NCBI RefSeq assembly: GCF_007741475.1
Contig: NZ_CP036261.1
Span: forward strand, 1,240,001-1,304,000
Direction: 5' to 3'
From: Rosistilla ulvae
GTDB lineage: Bacteria > Planctomycetota > Planctomycetia > Pirellulales > Pirellulaceae
Length of the DNA: 64,000 nt
Made by a program: the position numbers and the translations under genes. A model generated the notes under the pieces. It did no database searches. It had not been told where the DNA came from and saw nothing but the letters and a program-made list of their open reading frames with translations. Of the stretch, positions 44,831-53,040 are shown in pieces (the stretch's first letter is position 1; the number at the start of each line of letters is the position of its first letter).

Positions 44831-46312
44831 ATGACTCGCATCCCCGAACTGCGCATCCGCGACCTCAGCGCGAAATCAGTCCGACCCGACGGACAGTTTG
44901 TCCTCTATTGGATGATCGCCAACCGGCGGACTCGCTATAACTTCTCGCTGCAATACGCGGCGTCTCTCGCTCAAGAACTCGGCCGGCCGCTGATCGTGCT
45001 CGAAGCCTTGCGTTGCGATTATCCATGGGCCAGCGACCGGTTGCACCGCTTCGTCTTGCAAGGGATGGCCGACAACCGCGCGGCCCTGGCCGATTCCAAT
45101 CTCCGCTACTACGCCTACGTCGAACCAAGCGTCGGCGATGGGCGAGGTTTGATCCAACAGTTCGCCCGCGACGCCTGTGCGATCGTGACCGATGACTTTC
45201 CCTGCTTCTTCATCCCCGCGATGTTGCGGTTGGTCGCGCGGCAGGTCAAGGTGGCGATGCAAGCTGTCGATTCCAACGGCCTGCTGCCGATCCGCGCCAC
45301 GGAAAAAGTCTTTGCCAGAGCGCACGATTTCCGTCGCTTCCTGCAAAAGAATCTGAAGCCGCATTTGAGCGAGATGCCCAAGCTGGCGCCGCTGCAAGGC
45401 TTCCGATTGTCCCCACCGCCACCGATCCCCGACGCGATTCTTGAGCGTTGGCCCGAAGCGACCGATGCGCTGCTGGAAGCTTCGCCGGAACAGTTGTCCG
45501 CGCTGCCGATCGACCACGACGTCGGACTGGCCGCGTTCGACGGAGGTTCTGACGCGGCCGCGGCGACGCTCGATTCATTCATCTCGCAACGCCTGCCGCG
45601 ATACGGTGAGGGTCGCAACCAACCCGAATCCGACGCGTCCAGTGGCCTGTCGCCCTACCTGCACTTTGGCCAGATCTCGACGCACGATGTCTTTGCCGCC
45701 ATCGTCGAGCGAGAACAATGGTCGCCCGATCGATTGGCTGCGAAGGCGAGCGGATCGCGCGAGGGTTGGTGGGGAATGAGCGAAGAGGCGGAGAGCTTCC
45801 TGGACGAATTGATCACATGGCGCGAGGTCGGTTTCAACTTTTGCGTCCACCGCCGCGACTACGATCGCTACGAATCGCTCCCCGATTGGGCTCAACAAAC
45901 GCTGGGAGAACACGCCGACGACGAGCGTCAATTCACCTACTCGCTAGAAGATTTCGAAGCTGCAAAGACGCACGACGACCTCTGGAATGCGGCTCAGCGG
46001 CAATTGGTTCGCGAGGGGCGGATGCACAATTATCTGCGGATGTTGTGGGGCAAGAAGATTTTGGAATGGACCCCCACGCCGCAGGCCGCGTTGCAGGTGA
46101 TGCTTGAATTGAACAACAAATACGCTGTCGATGGTCGCGATCCGAATTCGTATTCGGGCATCTTTTGGGTCTTGGGGCGTTACGACCGCGCCTGGCAAGA
46201 ACGGGATGTTTTCGGCAAGATACGTTTTATGAGCAGCGAGAACACGGCGCGGAAACTGAAAGTGAAAAAGTATCTGCAGCGATATGCCGCCGATGCCTCG
46301 ACCGCTCGCTGA
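44831..46312 (+). CDS. Class II CPD deoxyribodipyrimidine photolyase
   Basis: 493 residues from the ATG at 44831. It repairs UV-induced cyclobutane pyrimidine dimers with blue light and FAD. Class II features are visible: SFLDELITWREVGFNF, then LRMLWGKKILEW and RDPNSYSGIFWVLGRYDRAW, the FAD-site region, whereas the N-terminal antenna region is QFVLYWMIANRRTRYNF. Length matches class II enzymes (450-500). It lies 25 bases after the palindromic repeat and 33 bases upstream of queC. Confidence 0.95.
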   Translation: MTRIPELRIRDLSAKSVRPDGQFVLYWMIANRRTRYNFSLQYAASLAQELGRPLIVLEALRCDYPWASDRLHRFVLQGMADNRAALADSNLRYYAYVEPSVGDGRGLIQQFARDACAIVTDDFPCFFIPAMLRLVARQVKVAMQAVDSNGLLPIRATEKVFARAHDFRRFLQKNLKPHLSEMPKLAPLQGFRLSPPPPIPDAILERWPEATDALLEASPEQLSALPIDHDVGLAAFDGGSDAAAATLDSFISQRLPRYGEGRNQPESDASSGLSPYLHFGQISTHDVFAAIVEREQWSPDRLAAKASGSREGWWGMSEEAESFLDELITWREVGFNFCVHRRDYDRYESLPDWAQQTLGEHADDERQFTYSLEDFEAAKTHDDLWNAAQRQLVREGRMHNYLRMLWGKKILEWTPTPQAALQVMLELNNKYAVDGRDPNSYSGIFWVLGRYDRAWQERDVFGKIRFMSSENTARKLKVKKYLQRYAADASTAR

Positions 46313-46345
46313 TCGAATCACGACGCGTTTTAGAAAGCAGTGCAA

Positions 46346-47032
46346 ATGACGAAACCAGCCGTTGTCCTCTTGTCCGGTGGACTCGATTCCGCCACCTGTC
46401 TGGCGATCGCTCGCCGCGATGGCTTCGATCCGCATGCGATCAGTTTCCGTTACGGCCAGCGTCACGAAAACGAACTCGATTGCGCCCGCCGCGTCGCGGA
46501 TCATCTAGGCGTCGCCAAGCATGTCGTCGTCGATATCAACTTGGGGCAGTTCGGCGGATCGGCCCTGACCAGCGAGATCGCGGTCCCCAAACATGATTCG
46601 ATCGATCAAATCGACGATGCGATCCCGGTCACCTACGTCCCCGCTCGCAATACGGTCTTCCTGTCGCTGGCCCTTGCCTGGGCCGAAACACTCGACGCCC
46701 GCGACATCTACATCGGCGTTAACGCATTGGACTACAGCGGCTATCCCGATTGTCGCCCCGCGTTTATCGAACAGTTCCAACGGCTCGCCAACTTGGCGAC
46801 CAAAGTCGGCGTCGAATCCGATGACGACGCGATCAAGATCCATGCGCCGCTGATCGATTTGACCAAAGCAGAGATCATCGCCCAGGGACTTAAGCTAGGC
46901 GTCGACTACGGCCTGACGCTCAGCTGTTACGATCCCGCCGACGGCCAGCCCTGCGGTCACTGCGACGCCTGCCTACTGCGCAATAAAGGTTTTGCCGAAA
47001 ACGACCTCACCGACCCCAGCCTCGCTGGCTAA
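46346..47032 (+). CDS. queC: 7-cyano-7-deazaguanine synthase
   Basis: 228 residues from the ATG at 46346 (a GTG at 46340 is an alternative). QueC converts 7-carboxy-7-deazaguanine to preQ0 with ATP and ammonia, in queuosine synthesis. The PP-loop [13 protein letters not shown] is at residues 6-18, and the C-terminal zinc site is [21 protein letters not shown] with four Cys. No other queuosine gene lies in the window. Confidence 0.97.
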   Translation: MTKPAVVLLSGGLDSATCLAIARRDGFDPHAISFRYGQRHENELDCARRVADHLGVAKHVVVDINLGQFGGSALTSEIAVPKHDSIDQIDDAIPVTYVPARNTVFLSLALAWAETLDARDIYIGVNALDYSGYPDCRPAFIEQFQRLANLATKVGVESDDDAIKIHAPLIDLTKAEIIAQGLKLGVDYGLTLSCYDPADGQPCGHCDACLLRNKGFAENDLTDPSLAG

Positions 47033-47065
47033 GCGCTCTCTCATCGCTCCCTTCAGCTTCGCCGC

Positions 47066-47308
47066 GTGAAGCACTGATGACTTCACCCTCCCCCAAACGA
47101 AGTTTGGCAGGGGAGGGTCGAACAAGCGAAGCGATGTTCGGGGAGCGGCGGCACGGCAAATGCGGGCCGGTTCAACCTCATGGTAGGCCCTCCCCGAAAA
47201 ACTCGCTAAACGCTTGTTTCCCGACCCTCCCTGCTTCGCCGGGCGGGTGAAGTCCTGTCACTTCACTCTCCTAACGAAGTTTGAAAGGGGGGCGTGAACC
47301 AGCGAAGC
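47066..47308. repeat. Two diverged copies of a 65-bp intergenic repeat
   Basis: Direct copies lie at 47066-47132 and 47247-47308, sharing patterns GTGAAG...ACTTCAC.CTCC...AACGAAGTTTG...GGGG...AGCGAAGC. The first copy contains a strong hairpin at 47085-47118 (ACCCTCCCC with GGGGAGGGT, plus CCAAAC/GTTTGG) which may end queC transcription. Copies differ at many positions. Confidence 0.75.
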
Positions 47309-47318
47309 AAATCAAAAT

Positions 47319-48878
47319 CTACGTCGCTTGACGATCGCGGCGGCGGAAGGATTCGACGAGCATCGAGCCAACTAAAACGACAAACAGCGTGGCTAGGGCG
47401 ATCGAGAGGGGGCGTTGGACGAGGCCGGCGATGTTCCCATTGGCTGCGGTTAGCGATTGAACCAAGCGTTCTTCCAGCGGCCCGCCCAAGATGATCCCCA
47501 GCACGACCGGAGCCGTTGGCATTTGCAACCGGACCAAGACAAAGCCCAAGATGCCCATCGCCAGCATCGTTAACACATCGAACAGGCTGCCGTTGAGGGC
47601 ATACGAACCGGTCACACAAAAGGCGACGATCAATGGAAACAGGACCGCTTTGGGAATCTGCACGATCGTCCCGCTGACACGAATCGCCAACAAACCGACA
47701 GGCAGCAGGACCAGATTGGCGAGGATGAACAGCAGGTAGATCGAATAGACCAGCGGCAATTGTTCGTCGAAAATTTGAGGCCCAGGAGTCAGGTTCTTCA
47801 TCATCAGAACGCCGATCACGATCGCGGTGATCGAATCACCCGGGATGCCGAAGACAAGTGCCGGGATCCAGCTGCCCGCCAACGAGGCGTTGTTAGCCGT
47901 CGTTGCATCGCCGATCGAATCGAGCGAGCGACGCTGCGATTCGACTTCGCCCTCGTCGCCAGTGACCGTTGGAGCTTTCTGCTGCATCCGCCTCGATGCA
48001 GCAAACGCAACCCACGACGCGATGTCACATCCGGCACCGGGAAGCATCCCAATCAGAACGCCAATCCCTCCAGAACGCAGCGTCGACATTTTGCGTCGCC
48101 GCAGACGGTCGCCGATTTCTTGCAAAGTGAGCGCCAGCGAATGCGTGGATCGTTGTAACGCCGGCGCGACCGGCGAACGTGGCTTGGCGGGCGCCGCACC
48201 GTCGACAAGGTTCAGCAACACTTCGGACATTCCAAACAGTCCGATCATCGCGGGGATAAAGGAGATCCCGGAATAGAGCGAAGCGATCCCCAGCGTGAAG
48301 CGAGGTTCTTGATGCGCCGCACTCAGCCCGATCGTCGAAAAGAACAAACCCAGCAACAGGCTCAAAACCGCTTTGCTGCGAGGGCCCTCGGCGACGATCA
48401 CTGCACACGTCAGTCCGATTAGGAACAACCAAAAGTACTCGGTGACGGAGAACCAACCCGCGGCTTGAGCGAGCCAGCCGCCAAGCATCATCATCGCGAT
48501 CGCCCCAAAGATTCCGCCGATCACGCTGCAGACCAAGCCCAAACGCAGGACGCGTTGCGCTTCGCCACGACGCGTAAATGCGTAAGCGTCGTCGACATAA
48601 GCTGCCGACGCGGGCGTGCCGGGAATCCGCAATAGCACCGTCGGAAGATCGCCGGCGAAGATCGCGCAGGCGGCCATCGTGATGATCGCCGCAATCGCCG
48701 CGATCGGATCCAACCAATAGGCCATCGGCACAAACAACGCCACCGCCATCGTTGCCGTCAGCCCGGGAATTGCACCGACAAACACGCCGTACAACGCAGC
48801 AGCGATCACGATCAACCAGACATCGCCGCGGGCAAAGACCTGCGTCGCAGCTTCGGTGAATGCTCCGATATCTACCAC
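47319..48878 (-). CDS. tctA: Tripartite tricarboxylate transporter large permease TctA
   Basis: 519 residues from the GTG at 48878, which overlaps the stop of the TctC-TctB gene by seven bases; upstream codons lie within the other gene. The TctA signature GVFVGAIPGLTATMAVALFVP is near residue 30-50, and GIGVLIGMLPGAGCDIASWV and ALVFGIPGDSITAIVIGVLMM are further family motifs. About 11-12 hydrophobic helices are expected. It forms the proton- or sodium-driven channel of a TTT-type importer of small carboxylates. The partner is the fused receptor gene just upstream. Confidence 0.93.
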   Translation of the reverse strand: MVDIGAFTEAATQVFARGDVWLIVIAAALYGVFVGAIPGLTATMAVALFVPMAYWLDPIAAIAAIITMAACAIFAGDLPTVLLRIPGTPASAAYVDDAYAFTRRGEAQRVLRLGLVCSVIGGIFGAIAMMMLGGWLAQAAGWFSVTEYFWLFLIGLTCAVIVAEGPRSKAVLSLLLGLFFSTIGLSAAHQEPRFTLGIASLYSGISFIPAMIGLFGMSEVLLNLVDGAAPAKPRSPVAPALQRSTHSLALTLQEIGDRLRRRKMSTLRSGGIGVLIGMLPGAGCDIASWVAFAASRRMQQKAPTVTGDEGEVESQRRSLDSIGDATTANNASLAGSWIPALVFGIPGDSITAIVIGVLMMKNLTPGPQIFDEQLPLVYSIYLLFILANLVLLPVGLLAIRVSGTIVQIPKAVLFPLIVAFCVTGSYALNGSLFDVLTMLAMGILGFVLVRLQMPTAPVVLGIILGGPLEERLVQSLTAANGNIAGLVQRPLSIALATLFVVLVGSMLVESFRRRDRQAT

Positions 48879-50299
48879 CCCAGCCACCCCCAGGGCAACG
48901 GAACGCCCAACGTCCGAGCGAACAATTGATACAGCAGCGGTGCGGCCAACAGCGTGACTCCGACGATCTGTCGCCGCGTCGCACCAAAGACGATCGCGAG
49001 CAGCCACAGCAGTGCGGCGGTCGCCAACACATAACCAATCGTTTCACAGGTCGCGACAAAAGCGATCACCGCCAAGATCACAACGACCGGGCGAAGCCAA
49101 CGCGACCGGCCGTCGCTCTCCTCCGCCACCGACGGTTCGGTTGCAACCGCGGCTTGGCTGCGGCAAGCCGGAACGACAAAGATCAGCCCCAGAATCCCCA
49201 AGCAGATCGGAAAGAAATAGGGACGGACCACCGCTGTTTGCGATTGGACAAACGCGGGGCTGCCGAGCGTCTCGGCAAATTGCCGATCCGATCGACTCAA
49301 GAACTCCGTAAATTCCGACGCGTCGGCGATCGACGTCTGAAACCCGCCAGAGTCCATGAACTCCGCGAATTTTGGACTGCGAGAGAGTCTGTCGACCGCA
49401 GCTTCCAGCACCTCTACCCGCTCTGGCGGCACGCCGCGTGGACACAACACGCCGCGCCAACTGGATAGACTCCAATCGTCTCCCTGCTCGCGAAACGTCG
49501 GCACGTCGGGAGCCGCAGGAGATCGCTCGTCGGCCATCAGTCCGAGACAGCGGATCTCGCCGGCATCGAGCATCGCGCGGGCTTCGGGGATCGAACAGCA
49601 GACGAGATCGATGCCGCCCGCCATCAGTTCTTGCAGCGACGGGGCCGCACCGTTGATCGAAATCCAGTTCACCGATTCGCTTGGCAACCCACACTGGGCG
49701 ACCCAGCCGATCAGAGCGGCATGCCAAATTCCACCCGCTGCGGTGCCGGAAGCGTTCATCGGTTCAGCTCTCTCGGCCAACGCGGCTTCCACATCGGCCA
49801 AGCTGTGCCAGTCGGAACGCTTGTGAACGAACAGCGCCGCCGGATCGCGGTTCAGCAATCCCAGCGGTTGGTAATCATCGGGGCCGATGGCGCTCAAGCC
49901 GCGATGATGCAGCATGTTTAATTCGACCGTCGCAAGCGTTAGCGTGTATCCATCGGGACTGGCCAACGCGCCGCGAGAATGCCCCGTCACGCCGCCACCA
50001 CCGGTTGCGTTGACAACGTTCACCGGAACACCCAGCTCTTCTTCCAACTGCACCGCCACCTGCCGCGCGATGCGGTCGGTGCCACCTCCAGCCGACCAAG
50101 GGCAGATCAACGTCAGCGGTCGCGATGGAAATTCTTGATTGCTGCCACAGCCTATAACAAAACACGAAACCGCAACCACCGCGGCGTACAAAACGCGAGC
50201 GTGTCGAAAGGTCTCACGTTCCGAAAACAAATGCTTCAAGGAGGATTTACACAGCAAATCAAATGGAAGTTTGCAATGGGAAGGTCTGTCGGTCGCCAT
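48872..50299 (-). CDS. TctC receptor fused to TctB-like membrane subunit
   Basis: 475 residues from the ATG at 50299. After a 35-residue N-terminal part, a lipobox-like VSCFVIGC (Cys51) is followed by a TctC-type periplasmic binding domain: RPLTLICPWSAGGGTDRIARQV, VVNATGGGGVTG and PDGYTLTLATVE. From about residue 359 there are four hydrophobic helices, as in TctB (FFPICLGILGLIFVV, LRPVVVILAVIAFVAT, IGYVLATAALLWLLAIVF, GVTLLAAPLLYQLF). Normally TctC and TctB are separate genes. The start is uncertain because of the long pre-signal region. It lies nine bases after the sialidase stop, and its stop overlaps tctA by seven bases. Confidence 0.85.
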   Translation of the reverse strand: MATDRPSHCKLPFDLLCKSSLKHLFSERETFRHARVLYAAVVAVSCFVIGCGSNQEFPSRPLTLICPWSAGGGTDRIARQVAVQLEEELGVPVNVVNATGGGGVTGHSRGALASPDGYTLTLATVELNMLHHRGLSAIGPDDYQPLGLLNRDPAALFVHKRSDWHSLADVEAALAERAEPMNASGTAAGGIWHAALIGWVAQCGLPSESVNWISINGAAPSLQELMAGGIDLVCCSIPEARAMLDAGEIRCLGLMADERSPAAPDVPTFREQGDDWSLSSWRGVLCPRGVPPERVEVLEAAVDRLSRSPKFAEFMDSGGFQTSIADASEFTEFLSRSDRQFAETLGSPAFVQSQTAVVRPYFFPICLGILGLIFVVPACRSQAAVATEPSVAEESDGRSRWLRPVVVILAVIAFVATCETIGYVLATAALLWLLAIVFGATRRQIVGVTLLAAPLLYQLFARTLGVPLPWGWLGW

Positions 50300-50307
50300 C
50301 GTCTCCA

Positions 50308-51909
50308 CTAGCGATAGAAGACCGGTATCGCCCATTTGCCAAATTCGATCGTCTCCCCTTTGGAGCAATCCTTTTGATACAGCGTGCAGAAATTGGCGGG
50401 CGATTTAGGATCGAAGAGTCGGATTTCGGGATTGGCGACAACTCGAAATCCTTGTTCGATCAAACGCTTCGACTGAGAATCCCTGTTGCGATCCGGCGCT
50501 GGCGTGAGGAACCAAACCGTTCCCGCACTCTCACAAGTTACCGTTTTCTCTCCATCCAGCGGCACCTTCAGGAAAGAGACCTCTGGCAAACCGGCTGGCA
50601 ATTCCGCCGCGGTATAGCTGCGATCAGTGAACAGATCGACGCCGCCAACAAACGGTTGCGCGGTGAACGATCCACCAGTCAATTGGCCCTTCTTGCTTTT
50701 GCTCAACGGCACGCCATCGGGATTGGCTCGCACCGATACTGGAGGTTTCTCTTTCCCGCCGGAGGCTTGGCTGACGACTTGCCGCAGGCGAACGTCGCCA
50801 CTGACATCGCGTCCGGCAGCGACATCCTGTTCGCGAAAATGAGCCGTCAGGATCTGGCGTGCATCGGTGCGGCTGAAGTCGTAAACGATATGGATCATCC
50901 CGTCGGCGGTCTGCTGGCCATCGGGATACGAGACGCCACCGCGCTCATCCAACAACAACCCTCCGCTCCAACTGGCGCCATCGTCGCTGGAGATAAACGC
51001 CATCAAGTGCGATCGTCCTGTCCGCCGGTCGACCGGACCGTGTTTTACTAACAACAGATTTCCCGACGCCAAACGACGCACAAAAAAGCGAGCGCTCGGG
51101 TGCTGGATCGTCGAAGGCGTCAGTTCGGGCCAGGTCTTGCCGCGATCTTTGGAAACCGATTGCCCGATTCCGTAATTGGTACGGACCAGCATCCACAGCG
51201 AACCGTCTTTGCGTTCGACAAACATGTGCTCATCAAATTGGCGGTCTTTCACCGGCACATTGCAGGCACCGCGCAACGACCACGTTTTCCCCTGGTCTTC
51301 CGAAACGATCATCCGGGCACTTTCATCGGTCTCCCGCCACGTCGATGCCGGCAACACCCACTCGCCCGAACTCAACACCGTCGGCTTGCACATCATGATC
51401 CCGTCGGTCAACCGCTGCGGTTCGCTCCAGGTCGGGTTTTCGGAATCGGGTTGATCGGTCGAGACACACCAAACGCCGGCGATGCTGCCGCCGTGGCCAA
51501 CCGCTTGCGCCCAGAACACAAACAACCGACCGTCCGGGGCCATCCACAGCTCGGGATCGTAAGCGCGAACCGGACCGCTGCCGTCGGGATCGACGATCAA
51601 CACCTCTTTCCATGTCGCTCCGCCATCGCCGGAGGTGCTGACGACGACGTAGTTGTTGTGGTCCTCGCCCGGCGTGATCCCGGCATACCAGTTCGCCCAC
51701 ATCCGCCCGCCCGGCGCCACGGCCAAACTGGGAATGCCTTGAAAAGCGCGGTTGGTGACCGCGTGGTCCTTGGGCAACGGAGCTCCTACGTGTGCGGGAG
51801 CTTTGAGGAAACTTTCATCGGCCCAAGCGAGGCTGTCGAAGCAGGGGAGCATCAATAGCATCGAGAGCACGAGCATACGTTGCGTGCGTAACGTCATTGG
51901 ATGATTCAT
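50308..51909 (-). CDS. Secreted BNR/sialidase-like protein
   Basis: 533 residues from the ATG at 51909 (51897 is also possible), with signal segment RTQRMLVLSMLLMLPCFDSLAWA. Four Asp-boxes are visible: STSGDGGATW, SEDQGKTW, SKDRGKTW and SSDDGASW, the beta-propeller blade motifs of sialidases. Exo-sialidases cleave terminal sialic acids, but many planctomycete BNR proteins have other or unknown substrates. The gene leads an operon with a TctC-TctB fusion and tctA, so uptake of a released acidic compound is a natural but unproven inference. Confidence 0.87.
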   Translation of the reverse strand: MNHPMTLRTQRMLVLSMLLMLPCFDSLAWADESFLKAPAHVGAPLPKDHAVTNRAFQGIPSLAVAPGGRMWANWYAGITPGEDHNNYVVVSTSGDGGATWKEVLIVDPDGSGPVRAYDPELWMAPDGRLFVFWAQAVGHGGSIAGVWCVSTDQPDSENPTWSEPQRLTDGIMMCKPTVLSSGEWVLPASTWRETDESARMIVSEDQGKTWSLRGACNVPVKDRQFDEHMFVERKDGSLWMLVRTNYGIGQSVSKDRGKTWPELTPSTIQHPSARFFVRRLASGNLLLVKHGPVDRRTGRSHLMAFISSDDGASWSGGLLLDERGGVSYPDGQQTADGMIHIVYDFSRTDARQILTAHFREQDVAAGRDVSGDVRLRQVVSQASGGKEKPPVSVRANPDGVPLSKSKKGQLTGGSFTAQPFVGGVDLFTDRSYTAAELPAGLPEVSFLKVPLDGEKTVTCESAGTVWFLTPAPDRNRDSQSKRLIEQGFRVVANPEIRLFDPKSPANFCTLYQKDCSKGETIEFGKWAIPVFYR

Positions 51910-52181
51910 CGGGGGGAAGCTTTTGCAATTCAAGGCAGGAAGGGGCGGTAACATTCGACAATACAACCTGGCGAGGGACGATGATAACCACTGCCGACGG
52001 GGATTTCGAGACCTTGCATGGCTCGCTATGGAAGCCGAGCATCCTCTGTGGGGTGGCTACGCCGGAGAGGATGCCGTTGCGCCGCAGCACTTAGACGGCC
52101 GGGAGCTGCTTTTGATGGCTCGTCGGACACAGAAGCCAACGGATCGCAGGCTGGATCGATTGGAAGAGGCGGGCGCAAAAG

Positions 52182-52228
52182 AAAACCCGCCCGCCAGGCA
52201 CAAGGTGAACCTGACGGGCGGGAGTTTT
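52182..52228 (-). terminator. Strong bidirectional-looking hairpin terminator
   Basis: The arms CCCGCCCG..AGG (52187-52198) and CCT..CGGGCGGG (52210-52222) pair over 11 bp. On the minus strand the right side ends GGGCGGGTTTTCTTTT, a good T-tract; on plus it ends GGGCGGGAGTTTT. It fits best as the stop of a minus-strand transcript starting near 52.5 kb. Confidence 0.8.
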
Positions 52229-52277
52229 ATCTCGCTCAGGACCATGCGACTCGACAGAAGTCAACCTCTTCGTGTTC

Positions 52278-52430
52278 TCAATAACGAACACCGTTGTCTG
52301 CCGAAGTCACAATCAGCTTATTAGCCGAAAGGTGATTCGCGAGTGGGGTGGCTGCCTGAGCTGGCAGCCCGCCGGCTGAGCTACGGGTTACCACCCCGTT
52401 GGCAAGTACAGCAATATTCCACTTGAACAC
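52278..52430 (-). CDS. Possible 50-residue protein in a structured transcript
   Basis: A frame of 50 codons starts at GTG 52430 and ends at TGA 52278-52280; it encodes FKWNIAVLANGVVTR and later NKLIVTSADNGVRY, with hydrophobic and polar alternation. AAGGGAG lies directly before the start, which is closer than usual. A competing 13-codon frame (GTG 52422 to TAG 52381) has better spacing from GGAGG (seven bases) and reads MEYCCTCQRGGNP. The transcript ends at the hairpin at 52182. Coding status is uncertain, and the region could equally be a structured RNA. Confidence 0.35.
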   Translation of the reverse strand: MFKWNIAVLANGVVTRSSAGGLPAQAATPLANHLSANKLIVTSADNGVRY

Positions 52431-52446
52431 CTCCCTTCAGATAAAC

Positions 52447-52490
52447 CTGGTTTGGCAGCAGCGGTCCGGGGCCAACCAGAGTGGACCGCT
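52447..52490 (-). promoter_or_regulatory. Mutually exclusive hairpins in leader (possible switch)
   Basis: On the minus strand, AGCGGTCC (52490-52483) pairs with GGACCGCT (52467-52460), while CTGGTTGGC (52479-52471), in the loop of that stem, can pair with GCCAAACCAG (52456-52447). With only three-base linkers the two stems are unlikely to coexist, so they may alternate. The ribosome binding sites of the small frames start about ten bases downstream. Confidence 0.35.
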
Positions 52491-52722
52491 TGATCTGCTC
52501 GGAAGTTAATCGTCGCGACGCGTAAATCGCGACCCAACATATTCAGGATTGGCGGGGGGGCTCAAAAAGGCAAGTGGAATTTGGAATCGACGCCTGAGCG
52601 GCTGGCATGATCAAATCCCCAACGCGTTGCAAAATCGAGACTTATGCCACATTGGTCGCCCAAAAACAATTTCCTACAGCCAGCTTCTGAAGTGGCCAGC
52701 TGGACTCGATTTTGTCGTCGAA

Positions 52723-52944
52723 TCAGGCGATATCGATCTCGAATAAAATGATCACCATCACGTCCGACGCGGAGAAGGAACTCATCGGTCCTGCGCCGCC
52801 ACCACCGCTCTTGGGGGCGATATTCCCTTCGAGCTTGACGACCTTGCCCCCCTTTTTGTGCAGTCGAGCGATCCACCGATTGATCTCGACCTCCAATTGG
52901 TCCAATTCGCTTTCGATGCTTTTGAAGATCTTGACCTGTTGCAT
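52723..52944 (-). CDS. Small conserved-looking hypothetical protein
   Basis: 73 residues from the ATG at 52944 (the frame also opens at 53046, but that would overlap the start of the divergent helicase). The sequence MQQVKIFKSIESELDQLEVEINRW has a helical heptad pattern, followed by KVVKLEGNIAPKSGGGG and a hydrophobic end VMVIILFEIDI. No known family is recognised. The promoter region would be shared with the helicase gene. It may be a small cytosolic accessory protein. Confidence 0.6.
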   Translation of the reverse strand: MQQVKIFKSIESELDQLEVEINRWIARLHKKGGKVVKLEGNIAPKSGGGGAGPMSSFSASDVMVIILFEIDIA

Positions 52945-53040
52945 TAGTTCCGTCCGGTTCTCGGCGACGCACGACTGGTTAAATTCGATGCGTGGCAGTA
53001 TCGTCTGTCGCGTGCCCCAGATCAACTCACGAGACCCACG

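Noticed and set aside
51923-52324. Plus-strand frame of 133 codons after the sialidase start
   Set aside because: It runs through the terminator hairpin and the structured minus-strand locus, and has no initiation site or protein-like composition.
52360-52400. tRNA-like D-arm sequence GTAGCTCAGCCGG
   Set aside because: No acceptor, anticodon or T-arm can be built around it, so it is not a tRNA; the match is short and probably chance.
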